Source of the DNA: Pseudomonadota bacterium
GTDB lineage: Bacteria > Pseudomonadota > Gammaproteobacteria > Burkholderiales > SG8-39
Direction: 5' to 3'
Length of the DNA stretch: 64,000 bases
Assembly: GCA_947455195.1 (NCBI GenBank)
Contig: CANGMI010000001.1
Coordinates: 682,001 to 746,000 of the forward strand
Program-made: the position numbers and the translations under genes
Shown: piece by piece, positions 1-9,886 of the stretch
Layout of the letters: every line of letters starts with the position of its first letter
How positions within the stretch are numbered: the stretch's first letter is position 1
The notes under the pieces: generated by a model
The model's database searches: none
What the model saw: the letters and a program-made list of their open reading frames with translations, nothing else
Told to the model about the DNA's origin: nothing

Positions 1-653
1 TCGATGCCGTGCATGCCGCGGCCTTTCCCCTCGTATTCAACGTGACCTTCGACATGCTGGTCGCGCGCGGGCACCTGCAAGCGGGCGAGACACTGCTGGT
101 CACCGGCGCTTCATCGGGGGTGGGCGTTGCCTGTGTCCAGTTGGGACATGCGCTGGGCGCGCGTGTCATCGGCACATCGGGCTCGGCCGCCAAGCTCGAA
201 CGCCTGCGCGCGCTCGGCCTCGATGCCGGCATCGTGACTCGCGCCGCTGACTTCGCCCCGCAGGTGCGCGAACTGAGCGGCGGTCATGGCGCCGATCTGG
301 TGATCGACACGGTGGGTGGATCGATCTTCGCGCAATGCATGCAAGCCTGCGCCTTCGAAGGTCGGGTTGCCATGGTGGGATATGTCGATCGGGTGCTCGA
401 AGCCCGTATCGACCTCGGACTCCTGCACGAACAGCGTCTGGACCTCTTCGGGGTGTCGAACAAGCTGCGCACAGCCCGGCAGCGGGCCGAGACCGTGCGG
501 CGGGTGGCCGCCGAACTGCTGCCCCTGGTTGCCCGCGGCAGCATCGTGCCACTCGTCGATCGCGTGTTCCCGATGAGCGCTCTGCCCGATGCAGTCGCTC
601 ATCTGCAGTCCGACACCCAGATCGGCAAGGTGGTGCTTCGCAACGACGGATGA
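1..653 (+). CDS. NAD(P)H:quinone oxidoreductase, MDR family (5' end missing)
   Basis: The gene is cut by the left edge of the window: the frame is open through base 3 and the first visible methionine-type codon (GTG at 9) is internal. What is seen is the cofactor-binding half of a zinc-less medium-chain dehydrogenase. It contains the nucleotide-binding glycine motif LLVTGASSGVGVACVQL, a downstream GGHGADLVIDTVGG segment, and the typical C-terminal helix ending IGKVVLR. Family members reduce quinones or enones with NAD(P)H in the cytoplasm. It converges on the minus-strand Bug receptor gene, with 21 bases between the stops. Family assignment is firm; the substrate is unknown. Confidence 0.85.
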   Translation, partial: DAVHAAAFPLVFNVTFDMLVARGHLQAGETLLVTGASSGVGVACVQLGHALGARVIGTSGSAAKLERLRALGLDAGIVTRAADFAPQVRELSGGHGADLVIDTVGGSIFAQCMQACAFEGRVAMVGYVDRVLEARIDLGLLHEQRLDLFGVSNKLRTARQRAETVRRVAAELLPLVARGSIVPLVDRVFPMSALPDAVAHLQSDTQIGKVVLRNDG

Positions 654-674
654 CCCCGAACCGCCGGGGCGCAC

Positions 675-1742
675 TTACTGCGCCTGGATGCTGGCCGCCT
701 TCACCACCTTGCCCCAGGTGACGTACTCGCGGTCGATGATGCGGGTCAGCTCTTCCGGTGAGCAAGGCTGCGGCTCCATGCCATGCTGCAGGAGCTGATC
801 ACGGATGTCAGCGGCGGAAAGCACCCGTGCCAGCTCGCGATTGAGTCGCATGACGATATCGCGCGGGGTGCGTGCCGGCGCGATGAATGCATACCAGTTG
901 GTCGCCTCATAGCCCGGATAGCTCTCGGCCACGGTGGGCACCGACGGGAAGAAGGCCGACCTCGCAGCCCCGGTCGTGGCGAGCGCGCGAATCTTGCCCG
1001 ACTTCACGTGCGGCAAGGCCGACGGTGCCGAGGCAAACACCGAGGGCACCTGATTGCCGAGCAGATCGGCCATCGCCGGCCCACCACCCTTGTACGGCAC
1101 ATGCACGATGTCGGCCCGCGCCACCATCCGGAAGAGCTCGCCCGCCAGGTGCCCGGTACCGCCGATGCCCGAGGTGCCGAAGGTCATGCTGCCGGGCCGG
1201 GCATTGGCAAGCGCGACATACTCGGCCAGCGTCTGCGCCGGCACCGAGGCATGCACGACGAGCACGTTGGCAAAGACCACACCCATCGAGATCGGCGCAA
1301 AGTCACGCCGCGGGTCGTAACCCAGGTTGCTCACCATGTGAGGCGCAACGGCGAGCGGACCCACCGCCGAGAGCGAGAGGGTGTAGCCATCCGGCTGAGC
1401 TCGCGCGATGGCTTCGGCGGCGATGTTGCCCCCTGCCCCTGCACGATTCTCGACCACCACCTGTTGCCCCAGTTGCTCACCCAGGCGGCGCGCGACGATG
1501 CGTGCCGCAGTGTCGGTACCGCCCCCCGGCGCAAAGCCGACGGTGAGAAGGAGCGGCCGCGACGGGTAGCTCTGGGCGAAAGCCGACATCCCCCCCAGAC
1601 CGGCGCTGAGGGCCAGCGCTCCGAGTGCGAGGTAGCCCAGCGCATTCGAGAGTCCGGTGGCTCGCACGAGGCGCTTGCCCGCGATCCGGCAGGGAGGATG
1701 GCAGGACACGTTGGCGGGCTTGCACAGGTCAATCAGAGTCAT
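675..1742 (-). CDS. Bug/TctC-family periplasmic solute-binding receptor
   Basis: Receptor of the tripartite tricarboxylate transporter (Bug) family, which binds small carboxylates in the periplasm. A signal peptide ends near SAFAQSYPSRP. The mature protein starts with the family hallmarks FAPGGGTDTAAR, VVENRAGAGGNIAAE and ARAQPDGYTL, and later has HVPYKGGGPAMADLLGNQV. The ATG at 1742 is chosen because it overlaps the TGA of the upstream oxidoreductase as ATGA, which implies translational coupling. A GTG at 1748 would add two residues. No TctA or TctB membrane subunits are nearby, as is common for the many orphan Bug receptors of Burkholderiales. The ligand cannot be predicted. Confidence 0.88.
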   Translation of the reverse strand: MTLIDLCKPANVSCHPPCRIAGKRLVRATGLSNALGYLALGALALSAGLGGMSAFAQSYPSRPLLLTVGFAPGGGTDTAARIVARRLGEQLGQQVVVENRAGAGGNIAAEAIARAQPDGYTLSLSAVGPLAVAPHMVSNLGYDPRRDFAPISMGVVFANVLVVHASVPAQTLAEYVALANARPGSMTFGTSGIGGTGHLAGELFRMVARADIVHVPYKGGGPAMADLLGNQVPSVFASAPSALPHVKSGKIRALATTGAARSAFFPSVPTVAESYPGYEATNWYAFIAPARTPRDIVMRLNRELARVLSAADIRDQLLQHGMEPQPCSPEELTRIIDREYVTWGKVVKAASIQAQ

Positions 1743-2725
1743 GGGCACAGTAGGATCTTTCCGATGGCGTCGCCGCGCTCGAGCCGCTGATGGGCGGCGA
1801 CAGCCTCATCGAGCGCAAATTCATGATCGATGCGCGGCCTGATGCATGCCTGCATCTGGGGCCACAGGCGATGCAGGAGCCCCTCGGTGATCAGTGCCTT
1901 GCGCTCGATGGCCAGCGGACGCAGCAGCGAGCCGGTGATGCGCGCACGCTTTTTCATCAGGAGTTCGAGAGGCACGCTGTAGGTCGGCTCGCCAGCCCCG
2001 GTGAGATGCGTCACGCGGCCATCCATGGCCAGCGCCTGCAGATTGCGCACGGCATAGGCCCCGCCCGCCATGTCGAGAATCACATCGACGCCGTGCCCCC
2101 CGGTCATGTCGGCCACCCAGGGCACGAAATCATCACGCTGGTAGTTGCACGCTGCCAATGCCCCCATCGAGCGTGCCACCGCGCACTTCTCATCGGACCC
2201 GCAGGTGACGATTGGTCGGGCGCCCAGCCAGCGCGCGAAGGCAATGCCAATCGAACCGACGCCGCTCGTGCCGCCATGCACCAGCAACCACTCTCCGGGC
2301 CCGAGAGCGCACAAGTCGACCAGGTTGTGCCAGAGGGTATAGAGCGCTTCGGGCAAAGCCGCAGCCTCCGGCATGCCAAACCCGGGCGGCACCGGCAGGG
2401 TGGTGCGTTCATCGGCCAGACAGTACGAGGCGTAGCCACCGCCGTTGACCAGGGCACACACCCGGTCACCCGCCGCGAAACGCGTCACCGCTTCACCCAC
2501 GGCGATGACGATGCCTGCCACCTCGAGCCCCGGGATATCGGTTGCTCCGGGTGGCGGATGCCCGCGCCGACGCTGGCCCGCATCATGCCGGTTGACCCCC
2601 GCCCGGTGAACCTGCACGAGGACCTCGCGCCCCTCGGGTCGAGGTACCGGACGAACCACCGGAATCAGTTGTTCCGGCCCCCCTGGTCCGGCAATCGTAA
2701 TCGCACGCATCGTTGCGGGCAGCAT
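1739..2725 (-). CDS. Zinc-type alcohol dehydrogenase / quinone oxidoreductase
   Basis: A 328-residue zinc-less MDR oxidoreductase similar to PIG3/QOR proteins. Visible features are an N-terminal GroES-like fold (VHRAGVNRHDAGQR, PGLEVAGIV), the NADPH-binding segment LLVHGGTSGVGSIGIAFA, and a GGHGVDVILDMAGG segment. The start at 2725 is supported by an AGGAG box eight bases upstream; an ATG at 2710 (MRAITI) is possible. Its stop overlaps the following Bug gene by four bases, so the two are probably cotranscribed. It lies 72 bases downstream of soxX on the same strand, and a strong hairpin sits in that gap. Whether it belongs functionally with sox is unknown. Confidence 0.85.
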   Translation of the reverse strand: MLPATMRAITIAGPGGPEQLIPVVRPVPRPEGREVLVQVHRAGVNRHDAGQRRRGHPPPGATDIPGLEVAGIVIAVGEAVTRFAAGDRVCALVNGGGYASYCLADERTTLPVPPGFGMPEAAALPEALYTLWHNLVDLCALGPGEWLLVHGGTSGVGSIGIAFARWLGARPIVTCGSDEKCAVARSMGALAACNYQRDDFVPWVADMTGGHGVDVILDMAGGAYAVRNLQALAMDGRVTHLTGAGEPTYSVPLELLMKKRARITGSLLRPLAIERKALITEGLLHRLWPQMQACIRPRIDHEFALDEAVAAHQRLERGDAIGKILLCP

Positions 2726-2739
2726 CAGTACGTCTCCTG

Positions 2740-2758
2740 GGCACCCTTCGAGGGTGCC
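2740..2758 (-). other. Intercistronic hairpin between soxX and the quinone oxidoreductase
   Basis: Perfect 7-bp inverted repeat, GGCACCC / GGGTGCC, around a five-base loop (TTCGA). On the minus strand it ends just before the AGGAG ribosome-binding site of the downstream oxidoreductase. There is no T-run after it, so it does not look like an intrinsic terminator. It could be an RNA processing or stability element, or it could modulate translation of the downstream gene. Confidence 0.5.
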
Positions 2759-2797
2759 TGACAAGGCCTGCGATCCGGGCACGACCCCAAGAAAATC

Positions 2798-3535
2798 TCA
2801 GCGATTGACCGGGGAATCGGCGGCGAGCAGCAGCGCGACAAGATCGCGGATCTGCGCCTCGGCAAGAATGCCGTGCGTGCCAAAGCGCGGCATGTTGCTG
2901 CAGGCCTGCCAGGCCTGCGGATTGTAGATACGCCCGTAGGTGTAGCGCTCGAGTTCGGCACGCGGCATCTGGGCACGCAGCACGGCGTAGCGCAGCAGGC
3001 TCGGGCCCAGCGTGCCGTAGGACAATTCGTCGGGCGAGAGTTGATGGCAGGCATAGCAATTGCCGCCGGCCGTCGCGTCGGGCGGATCGCTCCACTGCCG
3101 ACCAACGCCCGACTGCGCGATACGCTCGCCGGCGCGCCAGTCACCGAGGAAGGATGTGCCCGCGGCCGGCCAGCGAATGAGCGCCTGATTCTCGCGCTCG
3201 ATAGCCTGGGCCTGCTCGTCGGTCACGGCCTTGCCGGCGGCTTCAGCCTCGGAACAGAGACGCTGTGCGGCGTCCTGCTTGAGCCGATCGAGCCCGGCCT
3301 GGCCGCGCGCCACGAATGAACGGTCGAGCGCGGCGCGGGCACGCTCGGCGTCACCGGGCTCGCGCGGGATCGTCAGCAAGGCCGACTCGCTACCCGCACC
3401 TGCCGCGGGCGCCGGCCCCGAGATCGACGCGGGCACGAATACACAACCGGCGAGGGTCAGCAGGGCCGTACCCAGTGCCAGACGACCTGCCTGCCACGGC
3501 CGCCCTGCTCGATCGAAGACGATGGAACGTCGCAC
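2798..3535 (-). CDS. soxX: SoxX, monohaem subunit of the SoxAX cytochrome
   Basis: Small subunit of SoxAX, the periplasmic cytochrome that attaches thiosulfate to the SoxY carrier. The haem site is CYACH (residues 160-164) inside GGNCYACHQL. The axial methionine is M215 in the family motif CSNMPRFG, and YTYGRIYNPQAW lies just before it. At 245 residues it is longer than many SoxX proteins because of a charged N-terminal region (about residues 55-125). The N-terminus has a hydrophobic stretch ending LTLAGC, a good lipobox (C31), so this SoxX may be an outer-membrane or inner-membrane lipoprotein. One base separates its start from the soxA stop. Confidence 0.95.
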   Translation of the reverse strand: MRRSIVFDRAGRPWQAGRLALGTALLTLAGCVFVPASISGPAPAAGAGSESALLTIPREPGDAERARAALDRSFVARGQAGLDRLKQDAAQRLCSEAEAAGKAVTDEQAQAIERENQALIRWPAAGTSFLGDWRAGERIAQSGVGRQWSDPPDATAGGNCYACHQLSPDELSYGTLGPSLLRYAVLRAQMPRAELERYTYGRIYNPQAWQACSNMPRFGTHGILAEAQIRDLVALLLAADSPVNR

Positions 3536-3536
3536 G

Positions 3537-4397
3537 CTAGCGCCTCACGCCCGGGCCGGCAAGCGCTGCACCGCGGGCGTTGTTCAGCAGGTAACTGAGG
3601 AGCGCCACCGACACATCCGACCCGAAGACCAGGTCAGGAAACCGCTGCTGGCGAAAGCAATCGTTCATGCGCCACTGCAGCGTTCTCATCTCGCCCTGCG
3701 AGACCCGATAGGCCGGCCAGGTCACGAGCACGCGGCGCGCTTCCTCGGGTCGCGACAGGTTGGGCAGTTCCTGCAAGCGGATGCGACGACCGCTCTGGGC
3801 ATGACAGGTCGTGCAGGCAAAGTCATGCGTGCCGCCACGCACGAAGAAGAGTTCACGCCCGAGACGCCAGGCCGCCTGCTCGGCCGGATGATCGAGCGGT
3901 GGCACGAGCGTCCTGCCGCGCGACTCGGCTGCAATCCAGGCCGACAGCGCCTCGAAGTCGGAGCGTTGCTCGCCACTGCCGAACGCCTGCCGCTGCAGTG
4001 CTGCCGCCTCGAATCCCTGCAAGGTCACCATGCAGTGGAGCAACCGGGTCTCCAGATCCATCACCCGACCGGCATCGGCGAACCAGCGCGGCAGGCGCGC
4101 CAGGGCACCAGCGACCACCCCCGGTCCCTCGCCCAGATCGCACTGCTCGAGCGACACCTTGTTCGGACCGCGCCGCGTCTTCCAGAGATCTTCACCCCGG
4201 ATCTCCCACAGTTCCCCCGGGCTGCTGTCGGCCACCGCTTCGCGATACCGCTCGATTTCACGCGCGGTATCCTGCGGTGACTGGGCGCGCGCAGGCGCCG
4301 ATGCTGTCACCAGACCGATACCGGCGATGACGAGCGCCCGGGCAACGCGGCGAGCGGATGCGCCTATCACCGCAACCCGGCAGCCTGCCTCAGGCAC
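3537..4397 (-). CDS. soxA: SoxA, catalytic subunit of the SoxAX cytochrome
   Basis: Catalytic subunit of SoxAX, which forms the SoxY cysteine S-thiosulfonate. It has a cleavable signal peptide ending near APARAQ. Only one haem motif is present, CTTCH at residues 195-199. The position of the ancestral first haem has just two lone cysteines (C86 and C122), as in the monohaem SoxA class. The conserved active-site cysteine that ligates the haem is C247 in WRMNDCFRQQRFP. The gene overlaps soxZ by eight bases and is followed by soxX after one base, so the genes are tightly coupled. The only in-frame methionine start is at 4397. Confidence 0.95.
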   Translation of the reverse strand: MPEAGCRVAVIGASARRVARALVIAGIGLVTASAPARAQSPQDTAREIERYREAVADSSPGELWEIRGEDLWKTRRGPNKVSLEQCDLGEGPGVVAGALARLPRWFADAGRVMDLETRLLHCMVTLQGFEAAALQRQAFGSGEQRSDFEALSAWIAAESRGRTLVPPLDHPAEQAAWRLGRELFFVRGGTHDFACTTCHAQSGRRIRLQELPNLSRPEEARRVLVTWPAYRVSQGEMRTLQWRMNDCFRQQRFPDLVFGSDVSVALLSYLLNNARGAALAGPGVRR

Positions 4398-4707
4398 TCA
4401 CCACGGCCTCATCCGTGCGGCGATCGCCGCGGGTATCGACCCAGGTGACCTGGAGGCGGTCGCCCACCCTGGCGCCGGCGTAACTGAACTGGATCACCGG
4501 GTTCTTCGACACGGCCGGTCCCCAGCTTGCACTGAAGACGACACGCCCCCCGGTCGTTGCCGTGACCCGCTGGATGAACCAGGCCGGTACCAGCCGGCCG
4601 GTTGCATCGCGGCGCTGACCGGTTTCCATCTCGTGGCCGATGAGTACGCGCACGACGCATTGATCGCCCTCGATACGGGCACGAATGCGCATCGGATCAG
4701 CCACCAC
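4390..4707 (-). CDS. soxZ: SoxZ, sulfur-carrier complex subunit
   Basis: SoxZ is the partner of SoxY in the periplasmic sulfur carrier. The product is 105 residues, a normal length, with no signal peptide; it is exported with SoxY. Typical segments are IRARIEGDQCVVRVLIGHEMETG near the N-terminus (shown in part), ATTGGRVVFSASWGPAVSKNP in the middle and VTWVDTRGD near the end. The alternative start MRIRAR lies five codons in. The reading frame overlaps soxY by 11 bases and soxA by eight, a compact operon order Y-Z-A-X. Confidence 0.95.
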   Translation of the reverse strand: MVADPMRIRARIEGDQCVVRVLIGHEMETGQRRDATGRLVPAWFIQRVTATTGGRVVFSASWGPAVSKNPVIQFSYAGARVGDRLQVTWVDTRGDRRTDEAVVSA

Positions 4708-5185
4708 AACCTCCGATGGTTACCTTGACCTCGTGCCGGGCGACCAGAACGCGTCCGTCGGCTTTCACCAGTGCGTACACGTTCGACGACTCGCCCAGCT
4801 TGAAGTTGGTCCGGAACGAAGCCCGGGTGCCCGCAGGCACTTCGAAGAGGGCCGCCATCGGGGTCGGATTCTTCTCGATGAAGAGGCCGATCGACTCGAC
4901 ACCGGCCAGTGTCGTGCTGATGGAGATCGGCACCACCAGCCCGTTTTCCGCGATGTCGGGCGTATTGCCCCAGGACACATCACGGGTTTCGGTGACGGCG
5001 GTCCCCCCCATGGCACGAACCGCCTCGAGCAGCGTGCGAGCGCCAAAGACCCCCTGCGCCCACTCTGGCGCTGCGGCGGAGGATTGCGCCCGAGCCGGTT
5101 CGCTCAGGGCCAGCAACGGGCCTGCCGCGCTGAAGAAAGCGACGGTGGCACCGCGATTGACGAATGTTCTGCGTACTTTGTCCAT
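4697..5185 (-). CDS. soxY: SoxY, thiosulfate-carrier protein
   Basis: SoxY carries sulfur intermediates covalently on a C-terminal cysteine in the periplasm. The last residues are the diagnostic GGCGG (C160). The N-terminus is a twin-arginine-type signal (VRRTFVNRGATVAFF) ending near PARAQ, which fits Tat export of the folded SoxYZ complex. The 162-residue length is usual. It is the first gene of the soxYZAX unit and diverges from tRNA-Leu across only 26 bases. A TATAAT hexamer lies seven bases upstream of the ATG, so the transcript may be leaderless or start from another promoter. Confidence 0.95.
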   Translation of the reverse strand: MDKVRRTFVNRGATVAFFSAAGPLLALSEPARAQSSAAAPEWAQGVFGARTLLEAVRAMGGTAVTETRDVSWGNTPDIAENGLVVPISISTTLAGVESIGLFIEKNPTPMAALFEVPAGTRASFRTNFKLGESSNVYALVKADGRVLVARHEVKVTIGGCGG

Positions 5186-5191
5186 GGTGCG

Positions 5192-5199
5192 ATTATACT
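5192..5199. promoter_or_regulatory. Overlapping divergent -10 elements (soxY / tRNA-Leu)
   Basis: The sequence ATTATACT reads TATAAT on the minus strand (5197-5192), facing soxY. It reads TATACT on the plus strand (5194-5199), 12 bases before the tRNA-Leu 5' end. No convincing -35 hexamer is seen at the right distance in either direction. The tRNA direction is the more plausible one because its start point would fall just before the mature 5' end. Confidence 0.45.
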
Positions 5200-5211
5200 G
5201 CCTGCCCTACC

Positions 5212-5298
5212 GCCCGGATGGTGAAACTGGTAGACACAGGAGACTCAAAATCTCCCGCCAGCGATGGCGTGTCGGTTCGAGTCCGACTCTGGGCACCA
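5212..5298 (+). tRNA. tRNA-Leu (anticodon CAA)
   Basis: Full cloverleaf of a class II tRNA. The acceptor stem is GCCCGGA with TCTGGGC (one G-T pair). The anticodon stem is GGAGA/TCTCC around the loop CTCAAAA, giving anticodon CAA for UUG codons. A long variable arm, a T-loop GTTCGAGTC and an encoded CCA end are present. It lies 27 bases upstream of queA on the same strand. The anticodon is not one that receives queuosine, so the link with queA-tgt is positional only. Confidence 0.96.
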
Positions 5299-5325
5299 GG
5301 CACTCCCTGCCGCTAGACACTCCTC

Positions 5326-7508
<2,183 letters not shown>

Positions 7509-7530
7509 GCGCTGCTCAGGGCTCGGTGCG

Positions 7531-7536
7531 TATAAT
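7531..7536 (+). promoter_or_regulatory. Candidate -10 element upstream of yajC
   Basis: A perfect TATAAT lies 35 bases upstream of the yajC start, in the 63-base gap after tgt. No good -35 is seen 16-18 bases before it. It suggests the yajC-secD-secF genes can be transcribed separately from queA-tgt. Confidence 0.45.
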
Positions 7537-7571
7537 CAAGGGTTTGCCAACCGACCAAGGAAAATGGCGAC

Positions 7572-7901
7572 ATGCTGATTTCAAACGCGTACGCACAAGG
7601 CACGGCAGCCGCCGGCGGCATTGAAAGCCAGATCATGGGCATGCTGCCCCTGATCCTGATGTTCGTCGTCCTCTACTTCCTGATGATCCGCCCGCAGATG
7701 AAGCGGCAGAAGGAAATGAAGGCGATGATCGAGGCGCTGCAAAAAGGCGACGAAGTGATCGCAGCGGGCGGCGTGGCAGGGCGGATCGTGAAGTTGCACG
7801 ACGCCTACATGACCCTCGAGATCGCCCCTGGGGTGGAAATCGTGGTGCAGCGCGGCTCGGTCAGCACCGCCTTGCCCAAGGGCACCCTGAAATCGCTCTG
7901 A
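7572..7901 (+). CDS. yajC: YajC, Sec translocase accessory subunit
   Basis: Small inner-membrane protein that associates with SecDF and the SecYEG channel. The 109-residue product has one membrane segment (about residues 18-36, LPLILMFVVLYFLM) followed by IRPQMKRQKEMK and the VIAAGGVAGRIVKL beta domain typical of the family. An AAGGA box lies about ten bases before the ATG. It is the first of three contiguous Sec genes, with 85 bases before secD. Confidence 0.96.
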   Translation: MLISNAYAQGTAAAGGIESQIMGMLPLILMFVVLYFLMIRPQMKRQKEMKAMIEALQKGDEVIAAGGVAGRIVKLHDAYMTLEIAPGVEIVVQRGSVSTALPKGTLKSL

Positions 7902-7986
7902 CCCGCGACGCCTGACCGCTGGTCGCCTTCGCCCGCCGCGCAGGGTCGCCCGACCCCGCCGTTCACCGTCACCCTGAGCCGCTCTC

Positions 7987-9882
7987 ATGAACCGGTATCC
8001 GATCTGGGTCTACCTCACCATCGCCATGGCGCTGGCCCTGGGCCTGCTCTACACGCTGCCCAACTTCTACGGCGAGACCCCTGCCGTGCAGGTGTCCAGT
8101 GCACGCGTGACGGTGAAGGCCGACGAAACCGTCCTTGCCCGCGTCGAAGAGGAACTCAAGCGCGCCAGCGTGCCTTACACCGGGGTCCTCCTCGATGCCA
8201 CCGGCGTGCGCGTGCGCTTCAGTTCGGTTGACCTGCAGGGCCGGGGCAAGGACGCCATCAGCGTGCTCCTCAACCCCGATCCGTCGCAACCCCAGTTCAC
8301 GGTGGCACTCAACCTGATGGCCAATTCGCCCGACTGGTTGCGCAACCTGCACGCGTTGCCGATGTATCTGGGCCTCGACCTGCGGGGCGGGGTGCACTTT
8401 CTCTACCGGGTGAGCCTCGAGGACGCGCTGATGAAGCGCCTCGATGGCTCAAGCGGCAACATCCGGGCGCAACTGCGCGACAAGTCACTGCGCCACAACG
8501 GCATCAGCCGCGAGGGGCGCACGCTGGTGATCCGTTTTCGGGATGCCGACACCCGTGAACGGGCACGCACCGTCATCGCCGACGGGTTCTCCGAGCTGGT
8601 CCTCGAACCCCAGGATGTCGATGGCGAAGCACGCCTCATTGCCCGCATCAGGCCCGAAGCCGAGAAGCAGATCCAGGATGAGGCCATCAAGCAGAACATC
8701 AGCACCTTCCACAATCGGGTGAACGAACTCGGGGTCTCCGAGCCGGTGATCCAGCAGCAGGGCGTCGATCGCATCCTGGTGCAGCTGCCTGGCGTTCAGG
8801 ACACCGCACGGGCCAAGGAAATTCTCGGTCGTGCCGCCACCCTGGAATTCAGGATGGTCGAGGCGCATGCGGGCAGCCCCGACTCGCGCGACTACGATGC
8901 CGGCAAGATCGAGGCTGCGATGAAGGGCACCGTGCCCATGGGCACCGAACTTCACTTTGCCCGCAACGAAGGCCGGGGGGGCGCACGCGGCGAACCGCTG
9001 CTGCTCTCACGACAGATCATTCTCACTGGCGACCGGCTCACCGGTGCGTCCGCCGGCTTCGACCAGAACCAGCGCTCCTCGGTGAACATCGACCTCGATG
9101 CCCAGGGCGGTCGCATCATGCGTGACGTGACGCGCGAGGCGGTCAAGCGGCGGATGGCAGTGCTGCTGGTCGAGAAAGGCGCGCCCGAGGTCCTGACCGC
9201 GCCGGTGATCCAGTCCGAACTGGGCAACCGATTCCAGATCACGGGCCTCTTCAGCGCGCGCGAGGCTGCCGACCTGGCCTTGCTGCTGCGAGCCGGTTCG
9301 CTCGCCGCCCCGATGGAAATCATCGAGGAGCGCACGGTGGGCCCGAGCCTCGGTCGCGACAACATCGAGAAGGGCTTCAACTCCACGATGTGGGGCTTTG
9401 TCGCGATCTCGATCTTCATGCTGGCCTACTACGTCGCGTTCGGTGCCTTCAGCGTGGTGGCCTTGTCGGCCAATCTGCTGCTGCTGGTTGCCGTGCTGTC
9501 CATCATGCAGGCGACCCTCACCCTGCCAGGCATCGCGGCCATCGCGCTGACGCTCGGCATGGCGATCGATGCCAACGTGCTGATCAACGAACGCATTCGG
9601 GAAGAGCTGCGGGCCGGGGCCTCGCCGCAGGCATCGATTGCGGTGGGCTACGAACGGGCATTCGGCACCATTCTCGACTCGAACGTGACCACACTCATCG
9701 CCGGCATCGCACTCCTGCTGGTCGGTTCGGGGCCGGTGCGCGGCTTTGCCGTGGTGCACTGCCTGGGCATCCTCACCTCGATGTTTTCCTCGGTCGTCGT
9801 GTCGCGCGCGCTGGTCAACCTCGTGTTCGGTCGTCGGCGACGCCTTGCCCGCGTGCCGATCGGCAACACCGCCTGGGAGTAA
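7987..9882 (+). CDS. secD: SecD, proton-driven protein-export subunit
   Basis: Inner-membrane protein of the RND superfamily that helps pull secreted proteins through SecYEG using the proton gradient. The 631-residue product has an N-terminal membrane anchor, the conserved DLRGGVHFLYRV entry of the periplasmic P1 domain (about residue 130), and a C-terminal block of five membrane segments. That block includes the GMAIDANVLINERIREELR motif and the nearby DSNVTTLIAG. secF begins four bases after the stop. Confidence 0.97.
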   Translation: MNRYPIWVYLTIAMALALGLLYTLPNFYGETPAVQVSSARVTVKADETVLARVEEELKRASVPYTGVLLDATGVRVRFSSVDLQGRGKDAISVLLNPDPSQPQFTVALNLMANSPDWLRNLHALPMYLGLDLRGGVHFLYRVSLEDALMKRLDGSSGNIRAQLRDKSLRHNGISREGRTLVIRFRDADTRERARTVIADGFSELVLEPQDVDGEARLIARIRPEAEKQIQDEAIKQNISTFHNRVNELGVSEPVIQQQGVDRILVQLPGVQDTARAKEILGRAATLEFRMVEAHAGSPDSRDYDAGKIEAAMKGTVPMGTELHFARNEGRGGARGEPLLLSRQIILTGDRLTGASAGFDQNQRSSVNIDLDAQGGRIMRDVTREAVKRRMAVLLVEKGAPEVLTAPVIQSELGNRFQITGLFSAREAADLALLLRAGSLAAPMEIIEERTVGPSLGRDNIEKGFNSTMWGFVAISIFMLAYYVAFGAFSVVALSANLLLLVAVLSIMQATLTLPGIAAIALTLGMAIDANVLINERIREELRAGASPQASIAVGYERAFGTILDSNVTTLIAGIALLLVGSGPVRGFAVVHCLGILTSMFSSVVVSRALVNLVFGRRRRLARVPIGNTAWE

Positions 9883-9886
9883 TGCC

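Noticed and set aside
5299-5325. preQ1 riboswitch ahead of queA
   Set aside because: The gap between the tRNA and the start codon is only 27 bases with no pseudoknot-type structure.
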